Assembly: GCA_045119215.1 (NCBI GenBank)
Contig: JBGVDD010000277.1
Location: 1 to 59,156 of the forward strand
Origin: RUG11237 sp045119215
GTDB lineage: Bacteria; Bacillota; Clostridia; Lachnospirales; Lachnospiraceae
Direction of reading: 5' to 3'
DNA length: 59,156 nucleotides
Positions within the stretch are counted from its first letter, which is position 1. Every line of letters begins with the position of its first letter. The position numbers and the translations under genes were made by a program. Below the pieces are notes generated by a model. The model was not told the DNA's origin, searched no databases, and was given only the letters and a program-made list of their open reading frames with translations. Positions 25,892 through 33,455 of this stretch are shown piece by piece.

Positions 25892-25927
25892 CAAAAAAAA
25901 GACGAAGCCGTCCGCTTCGTCTTTTTT
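25892..25927. terminator. Strong bidirectional terminator after precursor peptide A1
   Basis: GACGAAGC-CGTCC-GCTTCGTC (25901-25921) flanked by eight A on the left and six T on the right. On the minus strand it closes the precursor transcript, leaving that gene alone between its promoter and this terminator. Confidence 0.9.
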
Positions 25928-25938
25928 CTTCTTCTTTT

Positions 25939-26160
25939 TTATGAAAAACTCGGCTGTGTTCCCGGAGTAGGCTCTAGGATGTCAATTCCGCATCCATGCT
26001 TAATATGTCCGGGAATCGTACAATTTATTCCATGTCCACAACCATTAGAATTGCTATGACCATTTCCATTTCCAGTAGGAGCGAAAGGATCTCCACCCTT
26101 TCCCTGAGTATTCATAATATCTAATGTTTCAATCTTTGCTTCACTCCAAGTTTTCTTCAT
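25939..26160 (-). CDS. RiPP precursor peptide A1, lasso-type leader (putative)
   Basis: 73-residue peptide. The first 20 residues MKKTWSEAKIETLDIMNTQG share 11 identities with those of the peptide at 29021 and follow the lasso-leader pattern of aromatic residue, spaced hydrophobics and a conserved Thr two residues before a Gly. The remaining 53 residues are rich in Gly, Asn and His with three cysteines (41, 47, 57), and the last residue is serine, the kind of site phosphorylated by lasso-associated HPr-like kinases. No Asp/Glu stands 7-9 residues after the predicted cut (Gly20), so a standard lasso ring is not obvious. The ATG at 26160 is chosen over 26169 for better spacing from AAAGGA and because both peptides then start MKKT. 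It has its own strong promoter with palindromic boxes and its own terminator. Confidence 0.7.
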   Translation of the reverse strand: MKKTWSEAKIETLDIMNTQGKGGDPFAPTGNGNGHSNSNGCGHGINCTIPGHIKHGCGIDILEPTPGTQPSFS

Positions 26161-26192
26161 TTTTTCCATTCCTTTCTTGGGGTACCACTCTG

Positions 26193-26249
26193 GTACTTAA
26201 GTACGTTTGTCTTCTATGTCAGTATAGTACTTATGTACCTATTTTGCAA
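26193..26249 (-). promoter_or_regulatory. Promoter of precursor A1 with two palindromic operator-like boxes
   Basis: Minus strand: TTGCAA (26244-26249), exactly 17 bases, TATACT (26221-26226). A near-palindrome GTACATAAGTAC (26227-26238) fills the spacer, and a perfect palindrome GTACTTAAGTAC (26193-26204) lies about 10 bases past the start point. The box centres are 34 bases apart, on the same pattern GTACWTAAGTAC. This is the typical layout of a repressor acting on the core promoter. Confidence 0.7.
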
Positions 26250-26290
26250 GCAAAAAATTATTTTTTAACATTTTTGTTGCATTTTCTTAA

Positions 26291-27964
26291 TTATTTAAGA
26301 TGTTTCTGTTCAATTTTGATTTCCCTGTCACAATAGTCCAACACGGAACGCCTGTGGGTAATCAACAGACAGGTGGGCTTTGGAGTCAAACCACGGATTC
26401 CCTCTAGCACCGACAATTCTGTCTTTTCGTCCAAGGATGCAGTAGCCTCATCCAAAATCAAAAACGGTGCTTTCCTGATAACCGCCCGGGCAATGGCAAT
26501 TCTCTGAGCCTGCCCTTCTGAAATCCCATGACCACGCTCACCGATTTGAGTATCCAATCCCTTAGGGAGCTGCATTACAAAATCATAAGCGGCTGAAATT
26601 TTTAAACTTTCTATGATTTCCGCCTCTGTGGCATCTTCTTTTCCCATGAGAATGTTCTCCCGAATAGTTCCACTAAACAAAGTATTTCCTTGGGGCACAT
26701 AGGACATAAAAGCCCGGGCTCCTGCACTAGCAGGCACCTTCTGCCCATCACCGTTATAGAATCCAATTTTTCCCTGCTCCGGTTCCATAAAGGCCATCAT
26801 CAACCGAATCAACGTTGTCTTTCCTATGCCGGACTCACCTATCACAGCCACAAATTCTCCTGGCTTTACATGGGCAGAAACCTCTTCCAGCACCTTCTTG
26901 TCTTCCTCATATCCAAAAGTCACATCTTCCACTTTCACACCAATGTCTTTTGCAATCATATGATTTGGTTCATAATTTTCCTCTTGGATTTCTTGAATTT
27001 CTATTACACGCCCTGCTGATGCAAAGATAGACACTACCTTTGGTATCTGTTCTGCCAGTAGCATAATAGGAGACTGGATTCTTCCCACCAGGCTTAAAAA
27101 CAAGGTCATTGTTCCATATGTAATGCTCCCATCTGCCACTTTAAAAGCTCCTAAGGTAAACGCTGCAAGATATCCCGCCTGGAAGCTTACAGACATAATA
27201 TTGGAACTGACAATTCCCATGTTGGCCTTTTTTTTCACCCAGTAGAATCTATTTTCTCTCAGTTCTACCAGCTTATCTGTGGAATACTGCTCATTTCCAA
27301 AAGCTTTCACAATCAAAAGATTTGCAATACTTTCCTGTAAAAAGGAACGGTATTTTGACTCAGACTCCAACACTTTTACCTGAAGTTTTTTTAGTTTTCT
27401 ACCCAGTACCCAACAAGTTAAACCTGCTACCGGTGCAATAAACAAGGACATCAGTGCCAGTGCCGGTTCATAATAATACAAAATGCAAAACATAATTATC
27501 AATTCAATTACCAACTTAATAATGTTAGGTAAAGTATAAATAATCCCGTTAGAGATATTGGTAGCATCGCTGGTGAGCCTTGTCATCAAATCTCCAGAAT
27601 GGTATTTCTTAATATGTGGCCAGGAAGAATGAATAATCTTTTCATAAATATTCTTCCGGATTCCAAAAGAAAATTTTTCGTCTAACACAATAGACATCAC
27701 CGAAGCAATGGCTGAAATTGCCATGGATGCTGCAACAAATCCCACATAAACCAATATTGTCCTCAGTACAAAATTACCACTGGTGGCACTATCAATAATA
27801 TTTTTCGATAGAATTGCCAATTGGGCTGAAATTAAGGATGTGAAGATGGAAAAGGCCATCATAAGTAATATTTTCGGCAGATAGGGAACCGTATACCTGG
27901 CCAGCCAGGTAAGATACTCCTTCTTGAAATCAATGTGTTTTATTTTCTCAATAATTTCTCTCAT
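26291..27964 (-). CDS. ABC transporter, exporter type (fused membrane and ATPase domains)
   Basis: 557 residues. A six-helix type 1 exporter membrane domain (about 25-310) is followed by an ATPase with Walker A GESGIGKTTLIRL (about 360), Q-loop SYVPQGNTLFSGTIREN, signature GISEGQAQRIAIARAV, Walker B FLILDEATASLD and a switch histidine in LLITHRRSVL. There is no N-terminal C39 peptidase, so it exports peptide already cut by another protease. That matches the D protein of lasso clusters, where the B2 protein does the cutting. It lies 12 bases after the HPr-kinase-like gene and before precursor A1. A lipid or oligosaccharide substrate is possible but less likely from the neighbours. Confidence 0.9.
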   Translation of the reverse strand: MREIIEKIKHIDFKKEYLTWLARYTVPYLPKILLMMAFSIFTSLISAQLAILSKNIIDSATSGNFVLRTILVYVGFVAASMAISAIASVMSIVLDEKFSFGIRKNIYEKIIHSSWPHIKKYHSGDLMTRLTSDATNISNGIIYTLPNIIKLVIELIIMFCILYYYEPALALMSLFIAPVAGLTCWVLGRKLKKLQVKVLESESKYRSFLQESIANLLIVKAFGNEQYSTDKLVELRENRFYWVKKKANMGIVSSNIMSVSFQAGYLAAFTLGAFKVADGSITYGTMTLFLSLVGRIQSPIMLLAEQIPKVVSIFASAGRVIEIQEIQEENYEPNHMIAKDIGVKVEDVTFGYEEDKKVLEEVSAHVKPGEFVAVIGESGIGKTTLIRLMMAFMEPEQGKIGFYNGDGQKVPASAGARAFMSYVPQGNTLFSGTIRENILMGKEDATEAEIIESLKISAAYDFVMQLPKGLDTQIGERGHGISEGQAQRIAIARAVIRKAPFLILDEATASLDEKTELSVLEGIRGLTPKPTCLLITHRRSVLDYCDREIKIEQKHLK

Positions 27965-27976
27965 CTGATTCTTCCT

Positions 27977-28897
27977 TTATACATTCTCTCCTAATACACT
28001 TTTTACCAACTGCACCTGCTGACTGGTGGACATTCCCACCAAAGGCCGTTCTATAAGATAAATCTCAATCTTATCTGCAATAGATATACACTTCTTCATC
28101 ATTTCAACTCCCATACCAAGCTCCAGATATATTTTTCTATTGTACAGATTGTCAGTTAAATATTTTAATTTTTCACTTCCACTAATCCGGCTCATCCGTA
28201 TTGTGGGGATATCCACAGCCTTTAATATGAACATTGCCTGCAACGGTCTTTCTTCCATACAAAAGCCGCTTTTTAATCTGACTGCATATTTTTCTTTTTC
28301 ATCATCCTTTGGCAGTAAAATCAGCTGACTTGTATCCTGGGTCTTATCAATAGCATCCACACAGATTTTCTGCTGGGGATAAGCTGGCTGAGCATAAATT
28401 TTTCCATCTTTTTCCACCAGAGCCACCGTATCATCTGCCATAAAAATACCGCCGTTTTTCAATAAAGCCTGAGACAAAGTAGACTTTCCTGCTCCGCTGA
28501 AACCAGACACCGCAATCGCTTTTTCCCCAAACAATAACCCGCTGCCATGTAGCATAAGCTGCCCTTGCTGGGTTAACGCCATAGGAATCCCCGCACACAA
28601 AAACATCTGATTTGCCATAAGGGGATTATAATCTTCATATAACTGATATTCTATGGCACTACCACCCTTTACAAACATATATCCTGCCTGCTGTGCTTTA
28701 TATACTTTTCCACCTTCATCATACCAATATATGAGAAATTCATCAGCTTCAAAATTTCTTCCTTTCTCTATAAAGCGTTCCAGATTGGCTTTTTTTATTG
28801 TAATATCCGGTTTTATTTCTTTTTCTCTTGATTCATAAGCTTCTTCTAACATATAATCTGAAGCAATCTGTTTTCCATAAATAGAATAATAGTACAT
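27977..28897 (-). CDS. HPr-kinase-like kinase of RiPP/lasso type
   Basis: 306 residues. The C-terminal half carries an HPr-kinase-like P-loop, LHGSGLLFGEKAIAVSG followed by FSGAGKSTLSQAL (about 117-147), and the acidic MADDTVAL block (about 153-160); the N-terminal half is unassigned. This domain organisation matches the kinases of paeninodin-like lasso clusters, which phosphorylate the C-terminal serine of the peptide; precursor A1 ends in serine. Related kinases also appear in exopolysaccharide clusters with exosortase, but no exosortase is present. A TATAAT element lies shortly upstream (about 28925), so it probably starts a two-gene unit with the exporter. Confidence 0.85.
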   Translation of the reverse strand: MYYYSIYGKQIASDYMLEEAYESREKEIKPDITIKKANLERFIEKGRNFEADEFLIYWYDEGGKVYKAQQAGYMFVKGGSAIEYQLYEDYNPLMANQMFLCAGIPMALTQQGQLMLHGSGLLFGEKAIAVSGFSGAGKSTLSQALLKNGGIFMADDTVALVEKDGKIYAQPAYPQQKICVDAIDKTQDTSQLILLPKDDEKEKYAVRLKSGFCMEERPLQAMFILKAVDIPTIRMSRISGSEKLKYLTDNLYNRKIYLELGMGVEMMKKCISIADKIEIYLIERPLVGMSTSQQVQLVKSVLGENV

Positions 28898-28950
28898 GTC
28901 TCTACCCCCTTTTTTTCATACATTATATCATACAACCACATATTTTCATA

Positions 28951-28976
28951 CAAAAAAATGGTCTCTGCCATAGACC
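28951..28976 (-). terminator. Terminator after precursor peptide A2
   Basis: On the minus strand GGTCT-ATGGCAG-AGACC followed by A and seven T (28951-28976), about 45 bases past the stop of the peptide gene. Confidence 0.7.
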
Positions 28977-29020
28977 TTCATCTATAACAAAAACCACCTT
29001 TCTTCATTACCAGCTAAAGA

Positions 29021-29191
29021 CTAGTTTGAACCCTTTTCTTTTCCGTAATCCTGAGACCAGTAAAGTACATTTCCATCGTCATCATAATGAGCATAGTACT
29101 TGTTATCAACTTTGTAATTGTTGATTGGTCCACCTGCTGTCTGCATAATCTTTAATTCTTCCATTGAAGCTCTTTCAAAAGTCTTTTTCAT
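29021..29191 (-). CDS. RiPP precursor peptide A2, lasso-type leader (putative)
   Basis: 56-residue peptide starting MKKTFERASMEELKIMQTAG, the same leader plan as precursor A1 (11 of 20 identical, Thr18 and Gly20 in register). The core part is quite different: rich in Tyr, Asp and Asn with no cysteine, ending K-G-S-N. If cleavage falls after Gly20, Gly21 and Asp29 could close a nine-residue lactam ring, as in lasso peptides. Cleavage two residues after Thr18 would put the Asp at position 10, outside the known range. The ATG at 29191 has AGGTGG 8 bases upstream. A strong promoter and a terminator isolate the gene, which lies between the cyclase-like and kinase-like genes. Confidence 0.75.
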   Translation of the reverse strand: MKKTFERASMEELKIMQTAGGPINNYKVDNKYYAHYDDDGNVLYWSQDYGKEKGSN

Positions 29192-29239
29192 TTTTACTTC
29201 CACCTTTCAATTAATTGATTCATTCAACATTACATTTGA

Positions 29240-29268
29240 ATTATATGGAAATTATTTTATAATTACAA
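29240..29268 (-). promoter_or_regulatory. Promoter of precursor A2
   Basis: Minus strand TTGTAA (29263-29268), 17-base spacer, TATAAT (29240-29245); a near-consensus core about 50 bases before the start codon. Confidence 0.7.
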
Positions 29269-29297
29269 CTTTTCTTACAACTTTGTTACATTTATTT

Positions 29298-29431
29298 GTA
29301 ACAGTTCAGGCAGGTCTGCGCATTTACTGCGCTGACCGTGTAAAAATGTGCATTTAACAAAAATCGGGCAATTTTGCATGCGTAAGTATTGCCCGATTTC
29401 GTAACAGTTTAGCCTATGGCTAAACTGTTAC
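29298..29431 (+). mobile_element. Miniature element family B, copy 3, with 8-bp target duplication
   Basis: 134 bp between GTAACAGTTCAG and CTAAACTGTTAC, flanked by the perfect direct repeat ATTTATTT (29290-29297 and 29432-29439). The right end is a perfect 14-bp hairpin (GTAACAGTTTAGCC-TAT-GGCTAAACTGTTAC). It lies in the same orientation relative to the upstream gene as copy 2 does to truA, and it supplies the last codons and stop of the cyclase-like gene. Confidence 0.9.
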
Positions 29432-31369
29432 ATTTATTTCACCAATCTCTTGAATTTTTTCCAACATCATGGCAGTATATCCCAACCGCAGATAATCAAA
29501 TTGATCTGCGTCTTTGGGATTCTTTGTGATTCTTTCAATATCATTCAAGGCCCGTTCACAATCCACTATACTACTATCTATATTTTCCCTGTAAATTCTT
29601 TCCCAATCCTTTTTGATTTCTACCCAGTTGTCTTCAAATCTCAAATGCATGTCTGCACTTTGAACACCCACATCCTCTACCTGGGTAATATGATCTGGCA
29701 CAATATCTTTAAAGTACTCTCTGACAATCCTTCTTTGCACTTTACCATTGCCAAACTGATCTACAGGAAGCCTCATACAATACTCTATCACCCTTTTATC
29801 TAAGGTAGGATCCCTTGATATCACACCTGTCTCCAGAGAATATTTTGTATCAATTTCCCCATTGTGGCTAAATTGTATATCCCCTTTCATCAATTGGGCC
29901 ATTTTTCTCATATGCATTCCATGATATGTATTTTCCTTCTGAATTTTTCTAAATCTATTTTCCAAATCATATTTCTCTATCATCTTATCTGATATGAAGG
30001 ACTCCCCAAATAATTGTTTTCGAATTTCTTCTTTTGACATTTGTTTTTCTTCCTGCTTTGGTTTTCCATAATAATTCTTCATCATGTGAAGTCCTGCCCT
30101 TATGGTCTGTTTCCGACCTATTCCATTTTTCTTTCCAAAATTTATACATTCTTTTACATAATGAAGAAATCTTTTTTCTTTCAACCAGGTATTAAACATG
30201 ACCTCCAGACTATAAAATGATATGGTAACATTACCATAGGCTCCATGAAGAACAATACTGCCACCATCTCTTTTTGTTCTATTCATACATTCCTTTATCC
30301 ACAAAAGATTTTGCAATGATTTATAAGGTATCTCTAAGCATTTTAACTCTTTTCCATGTTCTGCCCAAGGATTTACTTTTTCCAATTTAATAAAATCACA
30401 TTCCAGATTTCCAAAATGTTTTGCTGTCATTTTCACCTTACCACTCTCATCATTCACATATCCGGAACTCTCAGCAATACATTCTTTCTCAGGAATGGAG
30501 GTAAGCGTATGCATTACCTCGCCTTTTTCCTTTAAAACAGGTGCCGCAAAACTGACAACCGAAGAAGAATCCAATCCTCCACTCAGCATCATATATTTCG
30601 GTCCTTCTCTAAGAACACTTTTTACAGCCTTTGAAAACACCTGAATCATCCCTGCTTTATACTGTTCATCACTCTTTCCCTTATCCTCGCTGGTATCCGG
30701 ATGCCAGTAACAGATTTTTTCCATTCCTTTTTTGCTAAACTTTAACATGGTTGCAGGCGGAACCTTGTAAATCCCCTGATAAATTGTTTCCTCACACTCT
30801 GTCATTCCCGCCAGATTATCTAAAGCCAGAAAATCCACTACCCACCGTTCATTTAGAGGCGCCTTTTTTCGTTCCAGCAAGACCTCCATGGTAGTCGAGA
30901 ATTCTAAAACCCCACTTTCGAACCGATAATAAAGGCATCTGGTGCAAGCAATATCACTTACCAGTTCTACCACATTCTCTTTTTTATCATAAAATGCAAA
31001 AGAATAGGAGCCAAGCAAATCATTTAGGCAGTCCTCCCTTTTTTCCTTGTATATATCAAAAATCAACCTTCCATCCGGGCAATTTTTCTCATATACCCTA
31101 GGTTCTAACATCTCCATGATTTCTTCGCGGTTATCCAACATACAGTCTGCCGTATAAATGTACTCCTCCTCTATGATAGGGAGCACTTCATTTACACTTT
31201 CTTTGGTAAAGTACTGTATACCACATCCAATGTTCATACCATCTTCTCTGTATTCTTCCACCCGGTCTATCTTATACTGTTTCATCTTGGTTTTTCCATC
31301 CAGATAAGACGGAAGCTTCTTATCTATCCCCTCTTTCTCTATGGGGATAAAGCCCCAAATAGCTGACAT
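29420..31369 (-). CDS. Asparagine-synthetase-like lasso cyclase (putative)
   Basis: 649 residues. The N-terminal glutaminase-like domain begins MSAIWGFIPIEKEG, so the Cys2 nucleophile of true asparagine synthetases is absent (residue 2 is Ser), as in lasso cyclases. The C-terminal ATP-pyrophosphatase domain has YMMLSGGLDSSSVVSFAAP (about 255-273). Lasso cyclases adenylate the side chain of Asp/Glu and close it onto the core N terminus. Neighbouring precursor-like peptides, kinase, exporter and B2 protein support that role; a stand-alone amidotransferase in polysaccharide modification is the alternative. The end I-N-V-T-V and the stop come from a family B element; without it the frame would end INVTKL. 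It has its own promoter at 31432-31460. Confidence 0.8.
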   Translation of the reverse strand: MSAIWGFIPIEKEGIDKKLPSYLDGKTKMKQYKIDRVEEYREDGMNIGCGIQYFTKESVNEVLPIIEEEYIYTADCMLDNREEIMEMLEPRVYEKNCPDGRLIFDIYKEKREDCLNDLLGSYSFAFYDKKENVVELVSDIACTRCLYYRFESGVLEFSTTMEVLLERKKAPLNERWVVDFLALDNLAGMTECEETIYQGIYKVPPATMLKFSKKGMEKICYWHPDTSEDKGKSDEQYKAGMIQVFSKAVKSVLREGPKYMMLSGGLDSSSVVSFAAPVLKEKGEVMHTLTSIPEKECIAESSGYVNDESGKVKMTAKHFGNLECDFIKLEKVNPWAEHGKELKCLEIPYKSLQNLLWIKECMNRTKRDGGSIVLHGAYGNVTISFYSLEVMFNTWLKEKRFLHYVKECINFGKKNGIGRKQTIRAGLHMMKNYYGKPKQEEKQMSKEEIRKQLFGESFISDKMIEKYDLENRFRKIQKENTYHGMHMRKMAQLMKGDIQFSHNGEIDTKYSLETGVISRDPTLDKRVIEYCMRLPVDQFGNGKVQRRIVREYFKDIVPDHITQVEDVGVQSADMHLRFEDNWVEIKKDWERIYRENIDSSIVDCERALNDIERITKNPKDADQFDYLRLGYTAMMLEKIQEIGEINVTV

Positions 31370-31431
31370 AGTCTCACTCCTTTTCTTTTATCCAAACCAC
31401 CGAATATTTTTTGTGGCATTATATGTTACAT

Positions 31432-31460
31432 ATTATATGGAATATCAATTACAAAATCAA
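31432..31460 (-). promoter_or_regulatory. Promoter of the cyclase-like gene
   Basis: Minus strand TTGATT (31455-31460), 17 bases, TATAAT (31432-31437), followed by a leader of about 55 bases with AAGGAG before the ATG. Confidence 0.7.
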
Positions 31461-31462
31461 CA

Positions 31463-31495
31463 AAAAATTCCAGCAGTAAAACTGCTGGAATTTTT
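31463..31495. terminator. Terminator after the transglutaminase-like gene
   Basis: AAAAATTCCAGCAG-TAAAA-CTGCTGGAATTTTT, a perfect stem with A/T runs on both sides, 17 bases past the stop codon. Confidence 0.9.
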
Positions 31496-31511
31496 AAACT
31501 ATCCTTATTTC

Positions 31512-33317
31512 TTATTGTTCATATGTAATTCTATCCGATGAGTAATAAACAAATTCATCATTAGCCCTATCATATAATCCAACTACTCCCTTTTCATCCA
31601 ATGACGGAACGTAATCACGTATCAATTTACCACTTTCATTCCAAATTTTTGTACTATAAATTTTACATTTTGTTGTTCCCAGTCTTATGTCACTAGCTTC
31701 CTTATAAGTTATATTTGCACCATTGACAACTTTTTTTCCATTTAGATAAATTGCTATCCCCTGTTTCTTATAAACATTAATTTCTCCTACCGAGTTACAA
31801 TCTCTCCATTCATAAAGCCAGTCATAACCTACTCGAACAGACTTTGCGGCACACTGGTATAAATACACGTGAGTTCCTGGTTTTGTTGTATATCCAAATA
31901 CGCTGCCTCTATTATCTTCATCTGTAAACTCGTACACACATTCAATATCATAATCCTTTTTTAAATTGACCCCAGTTTCAAAATATGAATTTTGCCAATC
32001 ATTGCTTAAAATCTCAACACATTTCACTGGTGTATACTTTTGAGAATCGCCGGCTTCTGTTGGCACCGGAGTATTGGTTGCTGTTGGCACCGGAGTATTG
32101 GTTGCCGTTGGCTTTGGTGTACTGGTTGCCGTTGGCTTTGGTGTACTGGTTGCCGTTGGCTTTGGTGTACTGGTTGCCGTTGGCTTTGGTGTACTGGTTG
32201 CCGTTGGCTTTGGTGTACTGGTTGCTGTTGGCTTTGGTGTACTGGTTGCTGTTGGCTTTGGTGTACTGGTTGCCGTTGGCTTTGGTTCAACTGAAACACT
32301 ATCACCTTCAACTTTAGACTGATATGTTTTTCCCCCTTCTTTGTAAGTAATCACACCATCTTCAACATCTACCAATTTCATATTTGTTCCCGCAAGTACT
32401 AATTTATAAGAATTACCTTCAATATCATTTTTACAAATAGACCCCCCTTTCTCGTAATACCACATTCCACTCTCATACATCATATCGCCTTCAATATCAT
32501 GTACATACCAATCAGTATATTTCGTGGACTTTGACACAGTCTCATCCCAGGACGCATGAGGGCTATAAGGAGAAGTAGCATATTCTTTGTCATTTCTCAT
32601 CAAAAAATAATGTGATGTCTCTCCGTAAGTTCTGGTTCTGGTATCATCCCAGGTAGGATCCACATGATACCATTCCCCATCAATCTTTACCTTAACCCAT
32701 TCATGATTCGCACTATCTACTGTATCTGCCTCGATTCCCAATAGGCCAAGCACCCTAATCAAAGCATCTGCATATCCCATACAGCATCCATATCCTTCTC
32801 CCAATGGTCCTCCCAAAACATAGGAAATGTATGTTTTACTCTCTATCTTATAATAACTATGTTCCACAATATAATCATGAACAATAATAAGCTTTTCCAA
32901 ATCTGTCATCTCTGGTTCAATCTTATCCATAATTTCACTGACCGCACTTTGAACCTTTTTGTATCTTTCCTGAAATCCCGAATCCTGATTGTACAAATAC
33001 ATATATTTTGCATATCCATTTTCTTTTGTCACTGAAACGAACTGATTTGCGGTTACCTTAATAGCTATACTAGCCTCGTTTTTCTCTAAATCATCAAAAA
33101 TATCTGACAACTCAGATACCGTCACCCCATAGGAACTTACATCATGTTTTGTGGTATCTCCTGTCACAATCATCTGATACATTTCCTGTCTTAACGCTGC
33201 CTGTTGTGATGCTGTAATCGCCGCTTTTGTATCCATTGGTGGCATTGCACCCACCATCATAGTTCCAGCTAATGCCATACATGTTACCGTCTTCATCCAC
33301 TTATTGCTCTTCTTCAT
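31512..33317 (-). CDS. Secreted transglutaminase-like protein with PT-rich linker and C-terminal lectin-like domain
   Basis: 601 residues. A signal peptide (MKTVTCMALAGTMMVGAMPP, cut near 30) precedes a helical region and a transglutaminase-like domain with the catalytic cysteine in YGCCMGYADALIRVLGLLG (about 190), histidine in NHEWVKVKIDGEWYHV and aspartate in DPTWDDTR. A spacer is followed by a linker of eight KPTATSTP-like octapeptides plus variants, and a C-terminal domain of about 150 residues that looks like a LamG/concanavalin-type fold (KIWNESGKLIRDYVPS, GVVGLYDRANDEFVYY). No sortase motif is seen. It is probably exported and acts on, or binds, the cell surface or matrix. The ATG at 33317 has GGGAGG 7 bases upstream. 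Its leader carries a c-di-GMP-I riboswitch and a terminator, so synthesis should follow cyclic di-GMP levels. Confidence 0.88.
   Translation of the reverse strand: MKKSNKWMKTVTCMALAGTMMVGAMPPMDTKAAITASQQAALRQEMYQMIVTGDTTKHDVSSYGVTVSELSDIFDDLEKNEASIAIKVTANQFVSVTKENGYAKYMYLYNQDSGFQERYKKVQSAVSEIMDKIEPEMTDLEKLIIVHDYIVEHSYYKIESKTYISYVLGGPLGEGYGCCMGYADALIRVLGLLGIEADTVDSANHEWVKVKIDGEWYHVDPTWDDTRTRTYGETSHYFLMRNDKEYATSPYSPHASWDETVSKSTKYTDWYVHDIEGDMMYESGMWYYEKGGSICKNDIEGNSYKLVLAGTNMKLVDVEDGVITYKEGGKTYQSKVEGDSVSVEPKPTATSTPKPTATSTPKPTATSTPKPTATSTPKPTATSTPKPTATSTPKPTATSTPKPTATNTPVPTATNTPVPTEAGDSQKYTPVKCVEILSNDWQNSYFETGVNLKKDYDIECVYEFTDEDNRGSVFGYTTKPGTHVYLYQCAAKSVRVGYDWLYEWRDCNSVGEINVYKKQGIAIYLNGKKVVNGANITYKEASDIRLGTTKCKIYSTKIWNESGKLIRDYVPSLDEKGVVGLYDRANDEFVYYSSDRITYEQ
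32056..32286 (-). repeat. 24-bp tandem repeat tract encoding KPTATSTP
   Basis: About nine to ten near-perfect 24-bp units (unit GTACTGGTTGCCGTTGGCTT plus TGGT on the plus strand), differing mainly at one GCC/GCT codon and in the last two units. The near identity at silent positions means recent expansion, so the copy number should vary between strains. No spacers, so not a CRISPR array. Confidence 0.95.
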
Positions 33318-33383
33318 CTTAGGTCCTCCCATTTATTACTTTTATTTTCAGTAGTTATATGGTCATAAGTGATATGTTGGCAC

Positions 33384-33450
33384 AAAAAAGGAATTACCAA
33401 TGCCTTACTATTTCAAATGTAAATAGCAACTACATTGATAATTCCTTTTT
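33384..33450 (-). terminator. Riboswitch expression platform: intrinsic terminator
   Basis: On the minus strand AAAAAGGAATTATCAATG pairs with CATTGGTAATTCCTTTTTT around an inner CTATTT/AAATAG hairpin; the T run ends the transcript about 65 bases before the coding start. It begins about 7 bases after the aptamer. Confidence 0.85.
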
Positions 33451-33455
33451 AGGTT

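Noticed and set aside
13128..31369. Exosortase/PEP-CTERM-type exopolysaccharide system (which also has HprK-like, PqqD-like and asparagine-synthetase-like proteins)
   Set aside because: No exosortase and no PEP-CTERM protein were found, whereas a B2 peptidase and two leader-bearing peptides are present, which favours a lasso-type system.
32056..32286. Possible CRISPR array
   Set aside because: Units are directly adjacent without spacers and code for an in-frame linker; no cas genes nearby.
32024..32322. Several open frames on both strands across the tandem repeats
   Set aside because: The 24-bp unit is a multiple of three and lacks stops in other frames, so long shadow frames arise automatically; only the minus-strand frame joins the signal peptide and C-terminal domain.
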